In this document: positions 1 to 10,945 of the stretch, piece after piece
How the letters are laid out: each line of letters starts with the position of its first letter
Position numbering within the stretch: position 1 is the stretch's first letter
Assembly: GCF_002216065.1 (NCBI RefSeq)
Contig: NZ_CP022282.1
Coordinates: 2,294,001 to 2,358,000 of the forward strand
Direction: 5' to 3'
Length of the DNA: 64,000 nt
Source of the DNA: Chryseobacterium sp. T16E-39
GTDB lineage: Bacteria; Bacteroidota; Bacteroidia; Flavobacteriales; Weeksellaceae
Position numbers and translations under genes: made by a program
Notes under the pieces: model-generated
Database searches by the model: none
Told to the model about the DNA's origin: nothing
What the model saw: the letters and a program-made list of their open reading frames with translations, nothing else

Positions 1-49
1 CTGTACGGCTGATGTATGAGAAATGGCTGTAATTTCAGATAAGAATAAA

Positions 50-88
50 AAAAATCTGGTTAGAAATGATCCTAACCAGATTTTTTTT
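50..88. terminator. Bidirectional intrinsic terminator after der
   Basis: Perfect 11-bp stem (AATCTGGTTAG at 53-63 with its complement at 72-82), flanked by A-run and T-run so it can work in both directions. It lies just beyond the der stop codon and also follows whatever enters the window from the left. Confidence 0.85.
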
Positions 89-120
89 CATCCTGTTTCT
101 TTTATACCAGAACAGACTTA

Positions 121-1431
121 TTATTTTTGTCTGAAATACACTTCAATAGGAACTCCGGTAAATCCGAATTCTTTTCTTAGCTGATTTTCAGTAAATCTCT
201 TATAAGGCTCCTTCACATATTGCGGTAGGTTGCAGAAAAATACAAACTGTGGTGATGGCGTAGGAAGCTGAACACAATATTTGATTTTAATATATTTTCC
301 TTTGTTCGCCGGAGGTGGAGTTTGCTCGAAAATTGGAAGCATCACTTCATTCAATTTTGAAGTTTTTATTTTCTTTTTACGATCTTCATAGACTTCCATT
401 GCTACTTCTACAGCCTTCAGAATTCTTTGTTTCGTTAAAGCAGAGATAAACAAAATTGGAATATCCTGAAACTGTCCGATCTTATCTTTAATTACTTTTT
501 CAAAGTCACGGATCGTATTCGTTTTCTTATCTTCGATCAAATCCCATTTGTTAACCAGAATCACAATACCCTTTCTGTTCTTCTGTGCTAAACCAAAAAT
601 ATTCATATCCTGAGACTCCCAACCCTGAGTAGCATCCACCATAATGATCACTACATCAGAATATTCGATAGAACGAATGGATCTCATTACAGAATAAAAT
701 TCCAGATCTTCAGAAACTTTCGCCTTACGACGCATTCCTGCAGTATCTACCAATACAAACTCGTGTCCGAATTTATTATAAAGCGTCTGGATACTGTCTC
801 TTGTTGTTCCGGCAATATCTGTTACAATATTTCTTTCAACATCCAACAAAGCATTAGTCAATGTAGATTTTCCTACATTTGGACGACCTGCAATAGTGAT
901 TTTTGGCAATCCTTCAAAAGGATCCTGATAATCAGTCGTTGGAAAATCATTTACAATATCATCCAAAAGATCTCCTGTTCCTGATCCGGTTGCTGAAGAT
1001 AATGTGTAGTATTTTTCAATTCCTAACTGATAGAATTCCGTAGCTGCCAATTCTTCTTTTGCAGAATCTACCTTATTAACCACAATATACACCGGTTTAT
1101 TAGATCTCCTTAAAAGCTGATAAATCTCCTGATCGGTATCAGTAAGTCCTTCTTCTACATTTAGCATAAAAATAATAGAGGTAGCCTCATCTACAGCTAA
1201 CTGTACCTGCTTACGGATCTCTTCTTCAAAAATATCATCTGTACCTACGTCATACCCTCCGGTATCAATGACGGTAAAGTCTACTCCATTCCAGTCTGAT
1301 TTTCCGTAGTGACGGTCTCTGGTAACTCCTGCAGTAGAGTCTACAATAGCTTCTCTTCTTTCCAGGAAACGGTTAAATAATGTGGATTTTCCTACGTTGG
1401 GACGACCAACAATAGCAACAATGTTTGACAT
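121..1431 (-). CDS. der: Ribosome biogenesis GTPase Der (EngA)
   Basis: Double-domain GTPase that assists 50S subunit maturation in the cytoplasm. Two complete G domains are visible: the first P-loop GRPNVGKST at residues 9-17 with NKVD at 119-122, the second GRPNVGKST at 182-190 with DTAG at 229-232 and a later NKWD. A C-terminal KH-like domain follows, rich in Lys and Pro (about residue 355 onward). The 436 aa length is normal for the family. A TATCTTTG -7 element lies about 80 bp upstream of the ATG. It converges on a strong terminator hairpin at 50-88. Confidence 0.97.
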   Translation of the reverse strand: MSNIVAIVGRPNVGKSTLFNRFLERREAIVDSTAGVTRDRHYGKSDWNGVDFTVIDTGGYDVGTDDIFEEEIRKQVQLAVDEATSIIFMLNVEEGLTDTDQEIYQLLRRSNKPVYIVVNKVDSAKEELAATEFYQLGIEKYYTLSSATGSGTGDLLDDIVNDFPTTDYQDPFEGLPKITIAGRPNVGKSTLTNALLDVERNIVTDIAGTTRDSIQTLYNKFGHEFVLVDTAGMRRKAKVSEDLEFYSVMRSIRSIEYSDVVIIMVDATQGWESQDMNIFGLAQKNRKGIVILVNKWDLIEDKKTNTIRDFEKVIKDKIGQFQDIPILFISALTKQRILKAVEVAMEVYEDRKKKIKTSKLNEVMLPIFEQTPPPANKGKYIKIKYCVQLPTPSPQFVFFCNLPQYVKEPYKRFTENQLRKEFGFTGVPIEVYFRQK

Positions 1432-1448
1432 AAAAAATGTTTAATAAT

Positions 1449-1470
1449 CCTTCGGCTCGCTCAGGACAAG
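1449..1470. repeat. Short dispersed intergenic repeat, CTTCGGCTCGCTCAGGACAAG type
   Basis: GC-richer island in the AT-rich der leader region. It resembles the segment at 54955-54977 (TTTCGACTCCGCTCAGCGTGACA type); both share a CG-CTC-GCTCAG core. Such short motifs recur between genes in flavobacterial chromosomes (family knowledge). Function unknown. Confidence 0.5.
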
Positions 1471-1484
1471 TTATTAATGAGTTA

Positions 1485-1499
1485 CTCCAACTTTTGGAG
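1485..1499. other. Hairpin in the der 5' leader
   Basis: CTCCAA-ctt-TTGGAG inverted repeat lying between the predicted der promoter (1512-1519) and the der start codon, so it would be transcribed in the leader. No T-run follows, so it is not an obvious terminator. Confidence 0.4.
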
Positions 1500-1511
1500 C
1501 TCAATTTTTTG

Positions 1512-1519
1512 CAAAGATA
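1512..1519 (-). promoter_or_regulatory. der -7 promoter element TATCTTTG
   Basis: Exact TAnnTTTG on the minus strand, 80 bp before the der start. No convincing -33 TTG at the usual spacing. Confidence 0.55.
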
Positions 1520-1640
1520 AGGCTTTATTATTTAGAAATAAAAAAAACGAAGAATCGGGAACCAACATCTGCATTATTAAAGTTTTGTCTATCAATCAAT
1601 AAACAGATTACAGAGCGCTTAAATCCATTCAAATCAACAA

Positions 1641-1669
1641 AAAAACCATCCTTTATCAGGATGGTTTTT
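1641..1669. terminator. Intrinsic terminator after katG
   Basis: AAAAACCATCC / GGATGGTTTTT stem with a 7-nt loop and a T-run in both directions, about 20 bp beyond the katG stop. Confidence 0.85.
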
Positions 1670-1688
1670 CATTTATGCATATCAAGAT

Positions 1689-3971
<2,283 letters not shown>

Positions 3972-4017
3972 TTAAATTTTAATATTGATAAATACAGTTT
4001 ACTTGATCTGAACAAGA

Positions 4018-4025
4018 CAAACTTA
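4018..4025 (-). promoter_or_regulatory. katG -7 promoter element TAAGTTTG
   Basis: Matches TAnnTTTG on the minus strand about 53 bp upstream of the katG ATG. No clear -33 partner. Confidence 0.5.
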
Positions 4026-4063
4026 CAACAACCTGTTCAATAAATTTGATCTATTGATAATAT

Positions 4064-4092
4064 TTTTACAATAGTTAAAAACTATAATAAAA
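4064..4092. promoter_or_regulatory. Dyad operator candidate in the katG divergent region
   Basis: Symmetric arrangement TTTTA-nn-ATAGTT-AAA-AACTAT-nn-TAAAA, centred about 53 bp upstream of the katG -7 element. This geometry fits a dimeric regulator such as OxyR or PerR, but the half-sites do not let me name one. AT-rich DNA makes chance dyads common. Confidence 0.4.
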
Positions 4093-4250
4093 CCCAACAA
4101 CTTTTGCCTTATTTATTGCAATAAGTTAAGTCTATTTCATTAAAAATGAAGTGAAAGCAAAACAAAAACGGTCTATTTAGAATGATTCTAGCTTTTTTAA
4201 TAAAGAAAAAAATGCCTACATTTAACTTCACAAACACTCAAATTTACCGT

Positions 4251-4712
4251 ATGAAAAAAGTATTGATCGTTCTCCTGGTAGCTTTTATTATCATCCAGTT
4301 TTTCCCTATTGATAAGACCAATCCGCCTTTAAATCCAGGCATGGATTTTTTGAAAATAAAAAAAACGCCACCAGACATTGCCAAAACAATCAACACCTCA
4401 TGTTATGATTGCCATTCCAATGAAACAAAGTATCCATGGTACTCCAGCATTGCTCCTTCTTCATGGTTTTTAAAAAATCATATCGATGAAGGAAGAAAAC
4501 ATCTGAATTTCTCTACCTTTGCAATGTACGAACCTAAAAGACAGGCACACAAATTGCAGGAATGTATTGAAATGGTTGAAAAAGAGGAAATGCCTCTTGA
4601 ATCATACATTGTGGGCCATCAGGGAGCAAAATTAACTCCTGAACAAAGAAAACAGCTCATTCAATACTTTAAAAAAGTAAAAGAAGAAACTGAAAGGTCG
4701 ATGGTATTTTAA
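4251..4712 (+). CDS. Haem-binding domain protein (c-type motif), membrane anchored
   Basis: Small exported protein of 153 aa. An N-terminal hydrophobic segment (residues 2-19) is followed by CYDCH at 51-55, a CXXCH c-type haem attachment site, and the downstream WYSSIAPSSW and HLNFS segments typical of the haem_bd family. The start is taken at 4251 (MKKVLIVLLV) because an upstream in-frame ATG at 4182 would bury the signal. It is followed after 12 bp by the DCC-family gene, so the two are probably cotranscribed. Likely a periplasmic electron carrier or sensor; the partner is unknown. Confidence 0.85.
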   Translation: MKKVLIVLLVAFIIIQFFPIDKTNPPLNPGMDFLKIKKTPPDIAKTINTSCYDCHSNETKYPWYSSIAPSSWFLKNHIDEGRKHLNFSTFAMYEPKRQAHKLQECIEMVEKEEMPLESYIVGHQGAKLTPEQRKQLIQYFKKVKEETERSMVF

Positions 4713-4724
4713 AACAGAAAAATT

Positions 4725-5138
4725 ATGCAGGAAAATTGGCAAGATAAATATATTGTCTTCTTTGATGGAGATTGCGGAGTTTGTAATTTTTGGGTACAAT
4801 GGATCTTAGAGCGTGACACAAAAAATAAATTCCTGTTTGCTTCTTTACAATCTGATTTTGGCCAAAAGTTTTTATCCGAAAGAGGATTGGAGACTACTGT
4901 TTTCAATACGATGTATCTTTGGAAACCCAACCAATACTATCTGGTGAAATCTCGTGCTGTTCTTCAAATTGCTCATTTGTTAGGTGGTGTTTATCAATTG
5001 ATCGCTGCAGGAAAAATAATACCTACTTTTTTGAGTGATAAGGTGTACGATCTGATCTCAAGAAACAGAATGAAATTAGCCGCTCAAAAATGTTTTCTTC
5101 CCGATCAGAATCAGAAGAGAAAATTCATAGAAGTTTAA
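4725..5138 (+). CDS. DCC-family thiol-disulfide oxidoreductase-like protein (DUF393)
   Basis: 137 aa protein with the family signature DGDCGVC near residues 14-20, giving a CXXC pair at Cys17 and Cys20 within an N-terminal beta-strand context (VFFDGDCGVCNFWVQW). The family is named for its DxxCxxC motif and is predicted to have thioredoxin-like redox activity; a substrate is not known. The 12 bp spacing to the haem-binding protein suggests one transcript. Confidence 0.88.
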   Translation: MQENWQDKYIVFFDGDCGVCNFWVQWILERDTKNKFLFASLQSDFGQKFLSERGLETTVFNTMYLWKPNQYYLVKSRAVLQIAHLLGGVYQLIAAGKIIPTFLSDKVYDLISRNRMKLAAQKCFLPDQNQKRKFIEV

Positions 5139-5167
5139 ATTTTCACTCTTTATATTATAAAAAATGA

Positions 5168-5200
5168 CAAGCATTATGATGCAATTTTCATAATACTTGC
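5168..5200 (-). terminator. Likely terminator for the alpha-amylase gene
   Basis: Imperfect hairpin CAAGCATTATGA / TCATAATACTTG with an 8-9 nt loop. On the minus strand it is followed by ATTTTTT, so it fits termination of the amylase transcript about 150 bp past its stop. The 206 bp between 5139 and 5344 otherwise hold nothing I can support. Confidence 0.55.
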
Positions 5201-5344
5201 CATTAACTAACTTATAGTACTTTATTTTTCTTACTGAATTATTGAAATTCAATCATTTCATACACGATGAAGGCAGATCCGGCATGTTACTTTTAAACAA
5301 TTTGACGATTCTGCAATTTTGCGATTTCGCCTTCCCCTCAAGCA

Positions 5345-6778
5345 CTACTGATTCAGCGACCAAACAGAATAGCTATTCGGCGGACATTGGATTTTCACTC
5401 TTTTGTCAGCCTGCGTGGTTGGGTACCAGCTCGAAGCTCCTGTAAAATCTTTGATCTGCTGATTGCTCCAATTGGTATCTACCCATCTTTCCTGCCAGCT
5501 TGAAGAAGTATTGATATACACGACCAAACCAGGATTACCGTTATATCCATTCCTTCTGGCAATATATTCGTCATTATCAGTATACAGAATAGAAGTTGTT
5601 CCGGTAGCTTTATTATTATGAATCCAGATCAGATTATTTAATCTTTCCTTATTCAACCATTCTTCATAATCTCTGTAAAATATAGTTGGATAGCCCTCAT
5701 GGGTAAGAATATAGGCATAGGCTGGCATTTTATTATTGATAATATCGGTATCATGATTCGCTACAAACGTGACTGCTTTATAAGGATTTCTTTTCCACAT
5801 CATGTCATCATTCAAAACATTGAGATTCCCGTTATCAAAAGCTTCATCCATTTTATAATAAGCTGCAAAATCAAATACGGAGCTATTGGCATTATTTGCC
5901 CAGGACTCTAATGTATTGACATTCGAGTCCCATAATTCTCCCACGGAAAAGCCACCTACTTTCGAATTCCAGTTATTCACCACCCAGGCACTAAATCCTT
6001 TCACATAATCAAATCTCCAACCATCAAATTTCATTACGTTTTTATAATACTTCCCAACAGAATCATCTCTTCCCCAGAGCCAATCCTGAACATAAGGGTT
6101 GGCATGACATAAATCCGGAAAACCTCCAAAGGCACCTTCGTCATTATTTCCGTAAGCATTCTTGTAAAAGTCATTGTAATTTCTGGTAAACTTCCCGGAA
6201 GCAACTCCTGAAAAATTGGTCCATGTGTTTGTTCCTGTATAGGGATTCGCTTCAGATTGCCCACCACTGTTGTGATTGATCACAATGTCGGCATATACCT
6301 GCATATTTTCAGCATGGGCTTTAGTAATTAATGCTTCCAGTTCCGTTCTTGAACCAAATCGGGTTTCAATGCTTCCGTTTTGATTAAAATTTCCAAAGTC
6401 GTAATAATCAGTGGGATCATATCCCATAGAATAAGCACCATTTTGTGCTTTAGAGGCAGGAGGCAACCAGACTGCTCCTATTCCCGCATTGGACCAGTTA
6501 GTCAATTTATCTTTAACGGTATTCCACCAGTTTCCCCCTTCGGGAACATCCCAATAAAAACCCTGCATTAAAACTCCACCTCCGGGCCCAGCTACAAATT
6601 TATTATAAACAGACTCTTTTCCTGTACTGAAAGGTCTTCCGTCATGATGGGTAACCTGTATCGTTTTAGAGTGAACCTCTGAGTCTTTTGAGCTCTTATC
6701 CGTTATCTCATCATTGGTTGTGCAAGAGTTTACAACTCCCAACGCTACAATGGAAAATAAGAAATATGTTTTTTTCAT
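5345..6778 (-). CDS. Secreted lipoprotein alpha-amylase (GH13)
   Basis: Hydrolyses internal alpha-1,4 bonds of starch-like glucans. The N-terminus has a lipoprotein signal ending at Cys19 (VVNSC). GH13 conserved regions are all present: DIVINH at 164-169, the nucleophile Asp257 in GWRFD, the general acid Glu281 in GELWD and NHD at 341-343. The linker after Cys19 is Ser/Asp/Lys rich, which suggests placement on the outer membrane. At 477 aa it resembles bacterial liquefying or maltooligosaccharide-forming amylases; the exact product is not predictable here. It is a single gene with no Sus-type neighbours. Confidence 0.93.
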   Translation of the reverse strand: MKKTYFLFSIVALGVVNSCTTNDEITDKSSKDSEVHSKTIQVTHHDGRPFSTGKESVYNKFVAGPGGGVLMQGFYWDVPEGGNWWNTVKDKLTNWSNAGIGAVWLPPASKAQNGAYSMGYDPTDYYDFGNFNQNGSIETRFGSRTELEALITKAHAENMQVYADIVINHNSGGQSEANPYTGTNTWTNFSGVASGKFTRNYNDFYKNAYGNNDEGAFGGFPDLCHANPYVQDWLWGRDDSVGKYYKNVMKFDGWRFDYVKGFSAWVVNNWNSKVGGFSVGELWDSNVNTLESWANNANSSVFDFAAYYKMDEAFDNGNLNVLNDDMMWKRNPYKAVTFVANHDTDIINNKMPAYAYILTHEGYPTIFYRDYEEWLNKERLNNLIWIHNNKATGTTSILYTDNDEYIARRNGYNGNPGLVVYINTSSSWQERWVDTNWSNQQIKDFTGASSWYPTTQADKRVKIQCPPNSYSVWSLNQ

Positions 6779-6953
6779 AGCTGGTATTTTAATTATTAAT
6801 CTAATAACTAAAATACAATTTTATTAAAATAAATTCCAATTAACGTGAATAAATTTACTTTCCTTTAAAAATTTCATCAAAAATCCTATCACTAATTTTC
6901 ATTAAAAAATCATAAACTTTCAATATTATCGAGACAATTTTTCTTTTAATCCA

Positions 6954-6961
6954 TATATTTG
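6954..6961 (+). promoter_or_regulatory. -7 element TATATTTG directly before the DUF4290 gene
   Basis: Exact TAnnTTTG whose final G is only 6 nt before the ATG at 6968. It predicts a leaderless or nearly leaderless transcript and rules out the TTG at 6959 as a start, since that codon overlaps the element. Confidence 0.6.
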
Positions 6962-6967
6962 CATATT

Positions 6968-7636
6968 ATGGAATATAACACCCAAAAAACGCAACTTAAT
7001 ATGCCGGAATACGGCAGAATTATACAACAGTTGGTTGAGCGTTGCAAAGAGCTTCCTTCTAAAGAAGAGAGAAACGAAATGGCAATGGCAATCATTGATT
7101 TTATGGGACAAAGAAACCCACAACTTCGCGATGAAGAAAATTATAAACATAAACTTTGGGATCATCTTTACATTTTAGCCAATCATGATTTGGATGTAGA
7201 TTCTCCCTACCCTTTTCCTACAAAAGAACAGCTTGAAGAAAAACCCAAAAGAATGGAGTATCCAAAACTTCAGGGTGACTTTAAATTTTATGGAAAAAGT
7301 ATTCTTCAATTGATTGAAAAAGCAATAGAACTTGAAGCCGGAGACGAAAAAGAAGCTCTGATTGAAGTGATTGCCAATAATATGAAGAAATCTTATAATG
7401 TTTATAATAAAGAACATGTTACTGATGATGTGATTTTCCGTCATTTGAAAGAGCTTTCGGAAAACAGACTTGATCTTACTGGTATAGAATCTTTGGAGAA
7501 AAGTAAAATCTATTACACCACAAACAACCGAAGCAACAACAATAACAACAATAATCGCAACAGCAATAATAAAAATCAAAATCAAACCAACAAAAGAAGG
7601 CACAACAATAACAACAACCATAAAAACAGAAAGTAA
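6968..7636 (+). CDS. DUF4290 family protein with Asn-rich tail
   Basis: 222 aa, Bacteroidota-specific family of unknown function. The N-terminal two thirds are a soluble, charged helical domain (YNTQKTQLNMPEYGR onward). The last roughly 40 residues are low complexity, nearly all Asn with Lys, Arg and Gln, encoded by runs of AAC/AAT. Basic Asn-rich tails can bind RNA or be disordered; this is inference. The start is set at the ATG at 6968. The stop is immediately followed by the murA ATG with no gap, so the two genes form an operon. Confidence 0.88.
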   Translation: MEYNTQKTQLNMPEYGRIIQQLVERCKELPSKEERNEMAMAIIDFMGQRNPQLRDEENYKHKLWDHLYILANHDLDVDSPYPFPTKEQLEEKPKRMEYPKLQGDFKFYGKSILQLIEKAIELEAGDEKEALIEVIANNMKKSYNVYNKEHVTDDVIFRHLKELSENRLDLTGIESLEKSKIYYTTNNRSNNNNNNNRNSNNKNQNQTNKRRHNNNNNHKNRK

Positions 7637-8944
7637 ATGAGTGGAACGTTTCAAATTAGAGGAGGAAAGAGACTGCAAGGTGAAATTACTCCACAAGGGG
7701 CAAAGAATGAGGCTTTACAAATCTTATGTGCAGTTTTATTAACTGATGAAGAGGTAACAATTAAAAACATTCCTGACATTCATGATGTCAATAGATTAAT
7801 TGAAATTCTGGGTGATTTTGGAGTAAAAATTACAAAAAATGGTCCCGGAGATTATACTTTCAAGGCAGACTATGTTAATTTCGATTATATAAAATCAAGC
7901 GAATTTAAAAAAGATGGCGCTAAATTACGTGGGTCAATTATGCTTATGGGCCCTATGTTGGCCAGATATGGAGAAGCTTACATGCCTACTCCGGGTGGGG
8001 ACAAGATAGGAAGAAGAAGGCTGGACACCCATTTTCAAGGATTAGTGGAATTAGGTGCGGAGTTTCATTACGATGAAGAAGAGTATTTTTACTCTTTAAA
8101 AGCAAAAGAACTTAACGGAAAATTCATTCTATTAGAAGAAGCTTCCGTAACGGGTACTGCAAATATTGTAATGGCCGCTACTTTAGCAAAAGGCAAAACA
8201 AGAATTTATAATGCAGCCTGTGAACCTTATCTTCAGCAGCTTTGTAAGATGCTTAACAGGATGGGAGCTAATATTTCAGGAATAGGTTCAAACCTGCTGA
8301 CTATTGAAGGGGTTACCCACTTACGTGGAACAGAACATACAATGCTTCCCGACATGGTAGAAATCGGATCGTGGATCGGGCTTGCTGCGATGACAAAATC
8401 TGAGCTTACGATAAAAAATGTAAACTGGAATCAATTGGGAGTTATTCCTAATACTTTCAGAAAGCTTGGAATACAGTTGGAACAGAGCAATGATGATATC
8501 TACATTCCGGCTCAGGAAAACTATAGAATTCAAAAATTTATTGACGGATCTATTCTTACGATTTCCGATGCCCCATGGCCAGGATTTACCCCTGATTTAC
8601 TATCTATCATTCTGGTAGTTGCTACTCAGGCAAAAGGAAGCATCCTTGTTCATCAGAAAATGTTTGAATCAAGATTATTCTTTGTTGATAAATTAATTGA
8701 TATGGGCGCACAGATCATTTTATGTGATCCACATAGAGCGACTGTCATTGGACTTAACCAGGAAGCTCCTCTTCGTGGAACAACTATGGTTTCACCAGAT
8801 ATCAGGGCAGGTAATGCTCTTCTTATCGCAGCTCTTTCTGCAGAAGGAAAATCAATCATTCACAATATCGAGCAGATCGACAGAGGGTATGAGAATATCG
8901 ATGGAAGACTAAAAGCAATTGGTGCTGACATCGAAAGAATCTAA
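7637..8944 (+). CDS. murA: UDP-N-acetylglucosamine 1-carboxyvinyltransferase MurA
   Basis: First committed step of peptidoglycan synthesis: transfers enolpyruvate from PEP to UDP-GlcNAc. Lys23-Asn24 (GAKNEAL) match the conserved substrate-binding pair, and the length of 435 aa is normal. In the active loop the sequence reads PGGDKIGRR, placing Asp122 where most MurA enzymes carry the catalytic Cys (Cys115 in E. coli) within GGC-IG. Asp at this position is known in other lineages to preserve activity and prevent fosfomycin alkylation. It lies directly behind DUF4290 with no intergenic base. Confidence 0.97.
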   Translation: MSGTFQIRGGKRLQGEITPQGAKNEALQILCAVLLTDEEVTIKNIPDIHDVNRLIEILGDFGVKITKNGPGDYTFKADYVNFDYIKSSEFKKDGAKLRGSIMLMGPMLARYGEAYMPTPGGDKIGRRRLDTHFQGLVELGAEFHYDEEEYFYSLKAKELNGKFILLEEASVTGTANIVMAATLAKGKTRIYNAACEPYLQQLCKMLNRMGANISGIGSNLLTIEGVTHLRGTEHTMLPDMVEIGSWIGLAAMTKSELTIKNVNWNQLGVIPNTFRKLGIQLEQSNDDIYIPAQENYRIQKFIDGSILTISDAPWPGFTPDLLSIILVVATQAKGSILVHQKMFESRLFFVDKLIDMGAQIILCDPHRATVIGLNQEAPLRGTTMVSPDIRAGNALLIAALSAEGKSIIHNIEQIDRGYENIDGRLKAIGADIERI

Positions 8945-8964
8945 GACAGACTCTTTCAAAATAT

Positions 8965-9000
8965 AAAAAGCGTTCAATTATTTTGAACGCTTTTATTTTT
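8965..9000. terminator. Terminator between murA and the DUF2207 gene
   Basis: Perfect 12-bp stem AAAAGCGTTCAA / TTGAACGCTTTT with a 5-nt loop, A-rich upstream and T-rich downstream. Serves both convergent genes. Confidence 0.88.
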
Positions 9001-9013
9001 ACAGCTCCTTCGG

Positions 9014-10942
9014 TTACCAGCCACCTCCGCCGCCTCCGCCGCCGCCTCCACCGGAGAAGCCACCACCACCAGATCCGCTTCCAGAACTGGAAGGTTGTGT
9101 CGCAGCAGACTTTATGGAATTTGTAAGGCTCGAGTTCAGACTATTGGCAAAACTTAAGTGATTGATAGAATTTCCTATATACCAGGTATGAACATATTGC
9201 GTTCCTGTCGCCATATTTTTTAACAAATCATCAAAACGCTTACCCCAGATATCATCTACTCCTAACACCATTGCAAACGGGAGAAGTTTCTCAAAAATCT
9301 GTGGTGTCAACTGAGGAGGATTATGGAATTTCAATTGTTCATTTTCAGCAGCTCCCATATACATTTTGAAACCTTCAATTAAAGACTTTTTCTTCAGCTT
9401 TGCTTCTGATGGTCTTTTAATCAGATACTGATAGATCATCAGTGAGGTAAATCCAAGAGCAATAAAGATGTAGCAAATATTAAAGTTGGCATTTTCAGTT
9501 ATTTCATGTCCGTTTGTAATCAATCCCCCCAGACCAAAGAATATGACAAAAGGGATCGGCAATAAAAACTTCCAGGAAAGACTTTTAAATAAAAAGGTCA
9601 CTAAAATAAAAGCAACAAATAGAATAACAAACAATGCAATTCCAATGGCTACTTTTTCAGCCTCGGGATAAATTGTATAACTGAGAAACAATCCTATTGC
9701 ATACACAACAGTGATCAGTAAAGTAGGTAATACCAGCTTTCCACTGTTATTTCCTTCATTTAGAAACTGATCATGCTGAAATTTTAGAGTTGCTTTGAAA
9801 TTATTCACTACACTTTCAATGCTTGGGTCATATTTCCCATCAAACTTTACAGAGTCAGATCCACCGGAAAAAAGAGTATTCATCAGATTAATCTCTTCTT
9901 TTGGCAGAGATTCATCTGCTTCTTTTAATTTTTTTATGGTAAAAATCTTAGAACTGAAAAGTCCGAGAAGGCCGGAATCTTCTCCTTCAATAATCTTAAC
10001 ATATCCTTTTACTGCAAGATTTACAATAGCAGATGTTAGGTATTTATTTTTAAAATTCTCACTTTTTAAATATCCTAAAGAAGCCGGCGAAAGGTCATCC
10101 GGAACATTAAATTGTGGGTAAACTACAGGCTTTTCGGGATCAACCCCATATTTTCTCCATGTTGAATAATAGTAAAAGAGCAATCCTAAGAAAATAATAA
10201 ATCCAGCAATCAGAATTCCAAATTTCTCAAGAAAAGTTGGAGGTGGCGGCGGAATCATAAGTCCTTTATTAAATCCTACAGCTACCGTCAATCCTTCATT
10301 AGCTCTAAGATCACTCGCACTCCATTCTATGGAACGATCTGATACAATTGTGGCGTTACAGTTTTGAGAGCTACTGCCATAAGCTCCAGTATAGCAAGAA
10401 TTCTGAATAATTCGCGCACCTTCAGGAAGGTTAACTTTCGCTGAAATGGAATCTACATCAAAATCCCAATAGGTTCCATTGACATTCCAATAAAGCTCAT
10501 CATATTTTTCAAAAAAACCGATCTGATGATCTGCAGTATATTTAACCTCATACTCATAATCACCAGGACTTAAAATAATATCTTTATTCCCAACATATAT
10601 TTTAAGGAAACCATCTTCTATTTTTTCGTGGTAATCTTCCTCAGTCCCATTTTTTTTAATGGAAACAATCGTATATTTTACTTTCTTGGTTTTATTATTA
10701 AGATTTCGTGACAAGGGCAATGCTCGATAAATACCTCTTTTAATATTAACGCCCAAACTATGAACTTTAATATTCTCAGTAACCGTAATGCCGGAATTTT
10801 TATCGACATCAATATCAGAGTGAAAAGAGAGGATTTTTTCAGGACTTTCCACGATCGTCACGGGATCCATACGCCGGGGTTCATCCTGAGCAAAGCCTAC
10901 TGTAAAAAACAGGAGGTAAAAAAACAACAAAAACTTTTTCAT
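9014..10942 (-). CDS. DUF2207 membrane protein with Gly-rich C-terminus
   Basis: 642 aa. It has a signal peptide (MKKFLLFFYLLFFTVGFAQ), a large extracytoplasmic DUF2207 domain to about residue 230, a transmembrane segment near 240-260, further hydrophobic segments around 405-500, and a Ser/Gly tail ending in an uninterrupted Gly run followed by Trp. That layout is typical of the DUF2207 (YciQ-like) family. The function is unknown. It starts 3 bp after lemA ends, so the pair is cotranscribed; LemA-DUF2207 pairing is frequent in bacteria. Confidence 0.9.
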   Translation of the reverse strand: MKKFLLFFYLLFFTVGFAQDEPRRMDPVTIVESPEKILSFHSDIDVDKNSGITVTENIKVHSLGVNIKRGIYRALPLSRNLNNKTKKVKYTIVSIKKNGTEEDYHEKIEDGFLKIYVGNKDIILSPGDYEYEVKYTADHQIGFFEKYDELYWNVNGTYWDFDVDSISAKVNLPEGARIIQNSCYTGAYGSSSQNCNATIVSDRSIEWSASDLRANEGLTVAVGFNKGLMIPPPPPTFLEKFGILIAGFIIFLGLLFYYYSTWRKYGVDPEKPVVYPQFNVPDDLSPASLGYLKSENFKNKYLTSAIVNLAVKGYVKIIEGEDSGLLGLFSSKIFTIKKLKEADESLPKEEINLMNTLFSGGSDSVKFDGKYDPSIESVVNNFKATLKFQHDQFLNEGNNSGKLVLPTLLITVVYAIGLFLSYTIYPEAEKVAIGIALFVILFVAFILVTFLFKSLSWKFLLPIPFVIFFGLGGLITNGHEITENANFNICYIFIALGFTSLMIYQYLIKRPSEAKLKKKSLIEGFKMYMGAAENEQLKFHNPPQLTPQIFEKLLPFAMVLGVDDIWGKRFDDLLKNMATGTQYVHTWYIGNSINHLSFANSLNSSLTNSIKSAATQPSSSGSGSGGGGFSGGGGGGGGGGGW

Positions 10943-10945
10943 TGC

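Noticed and set aside
1..32. End of a plus-strand gene (frame ending VRLMYEKWL, stop at 30-32) just before the terminator
   Set aside because: Only nine codons are visible and other frames also close; not enough to name or even confirm a gene.
5242..5445. 67 aa open frame on the plus strand overlapping the amylase 3' end
   Set aside because: Antisense overlap, no motif, no promoter; composition does not suggest coding.
7540..7640. AAC/AAT repeat stretch as CRISPR or microsatellite element
   Set aside because: It is the Asn codons of the DUF4290 tail, no spacers.
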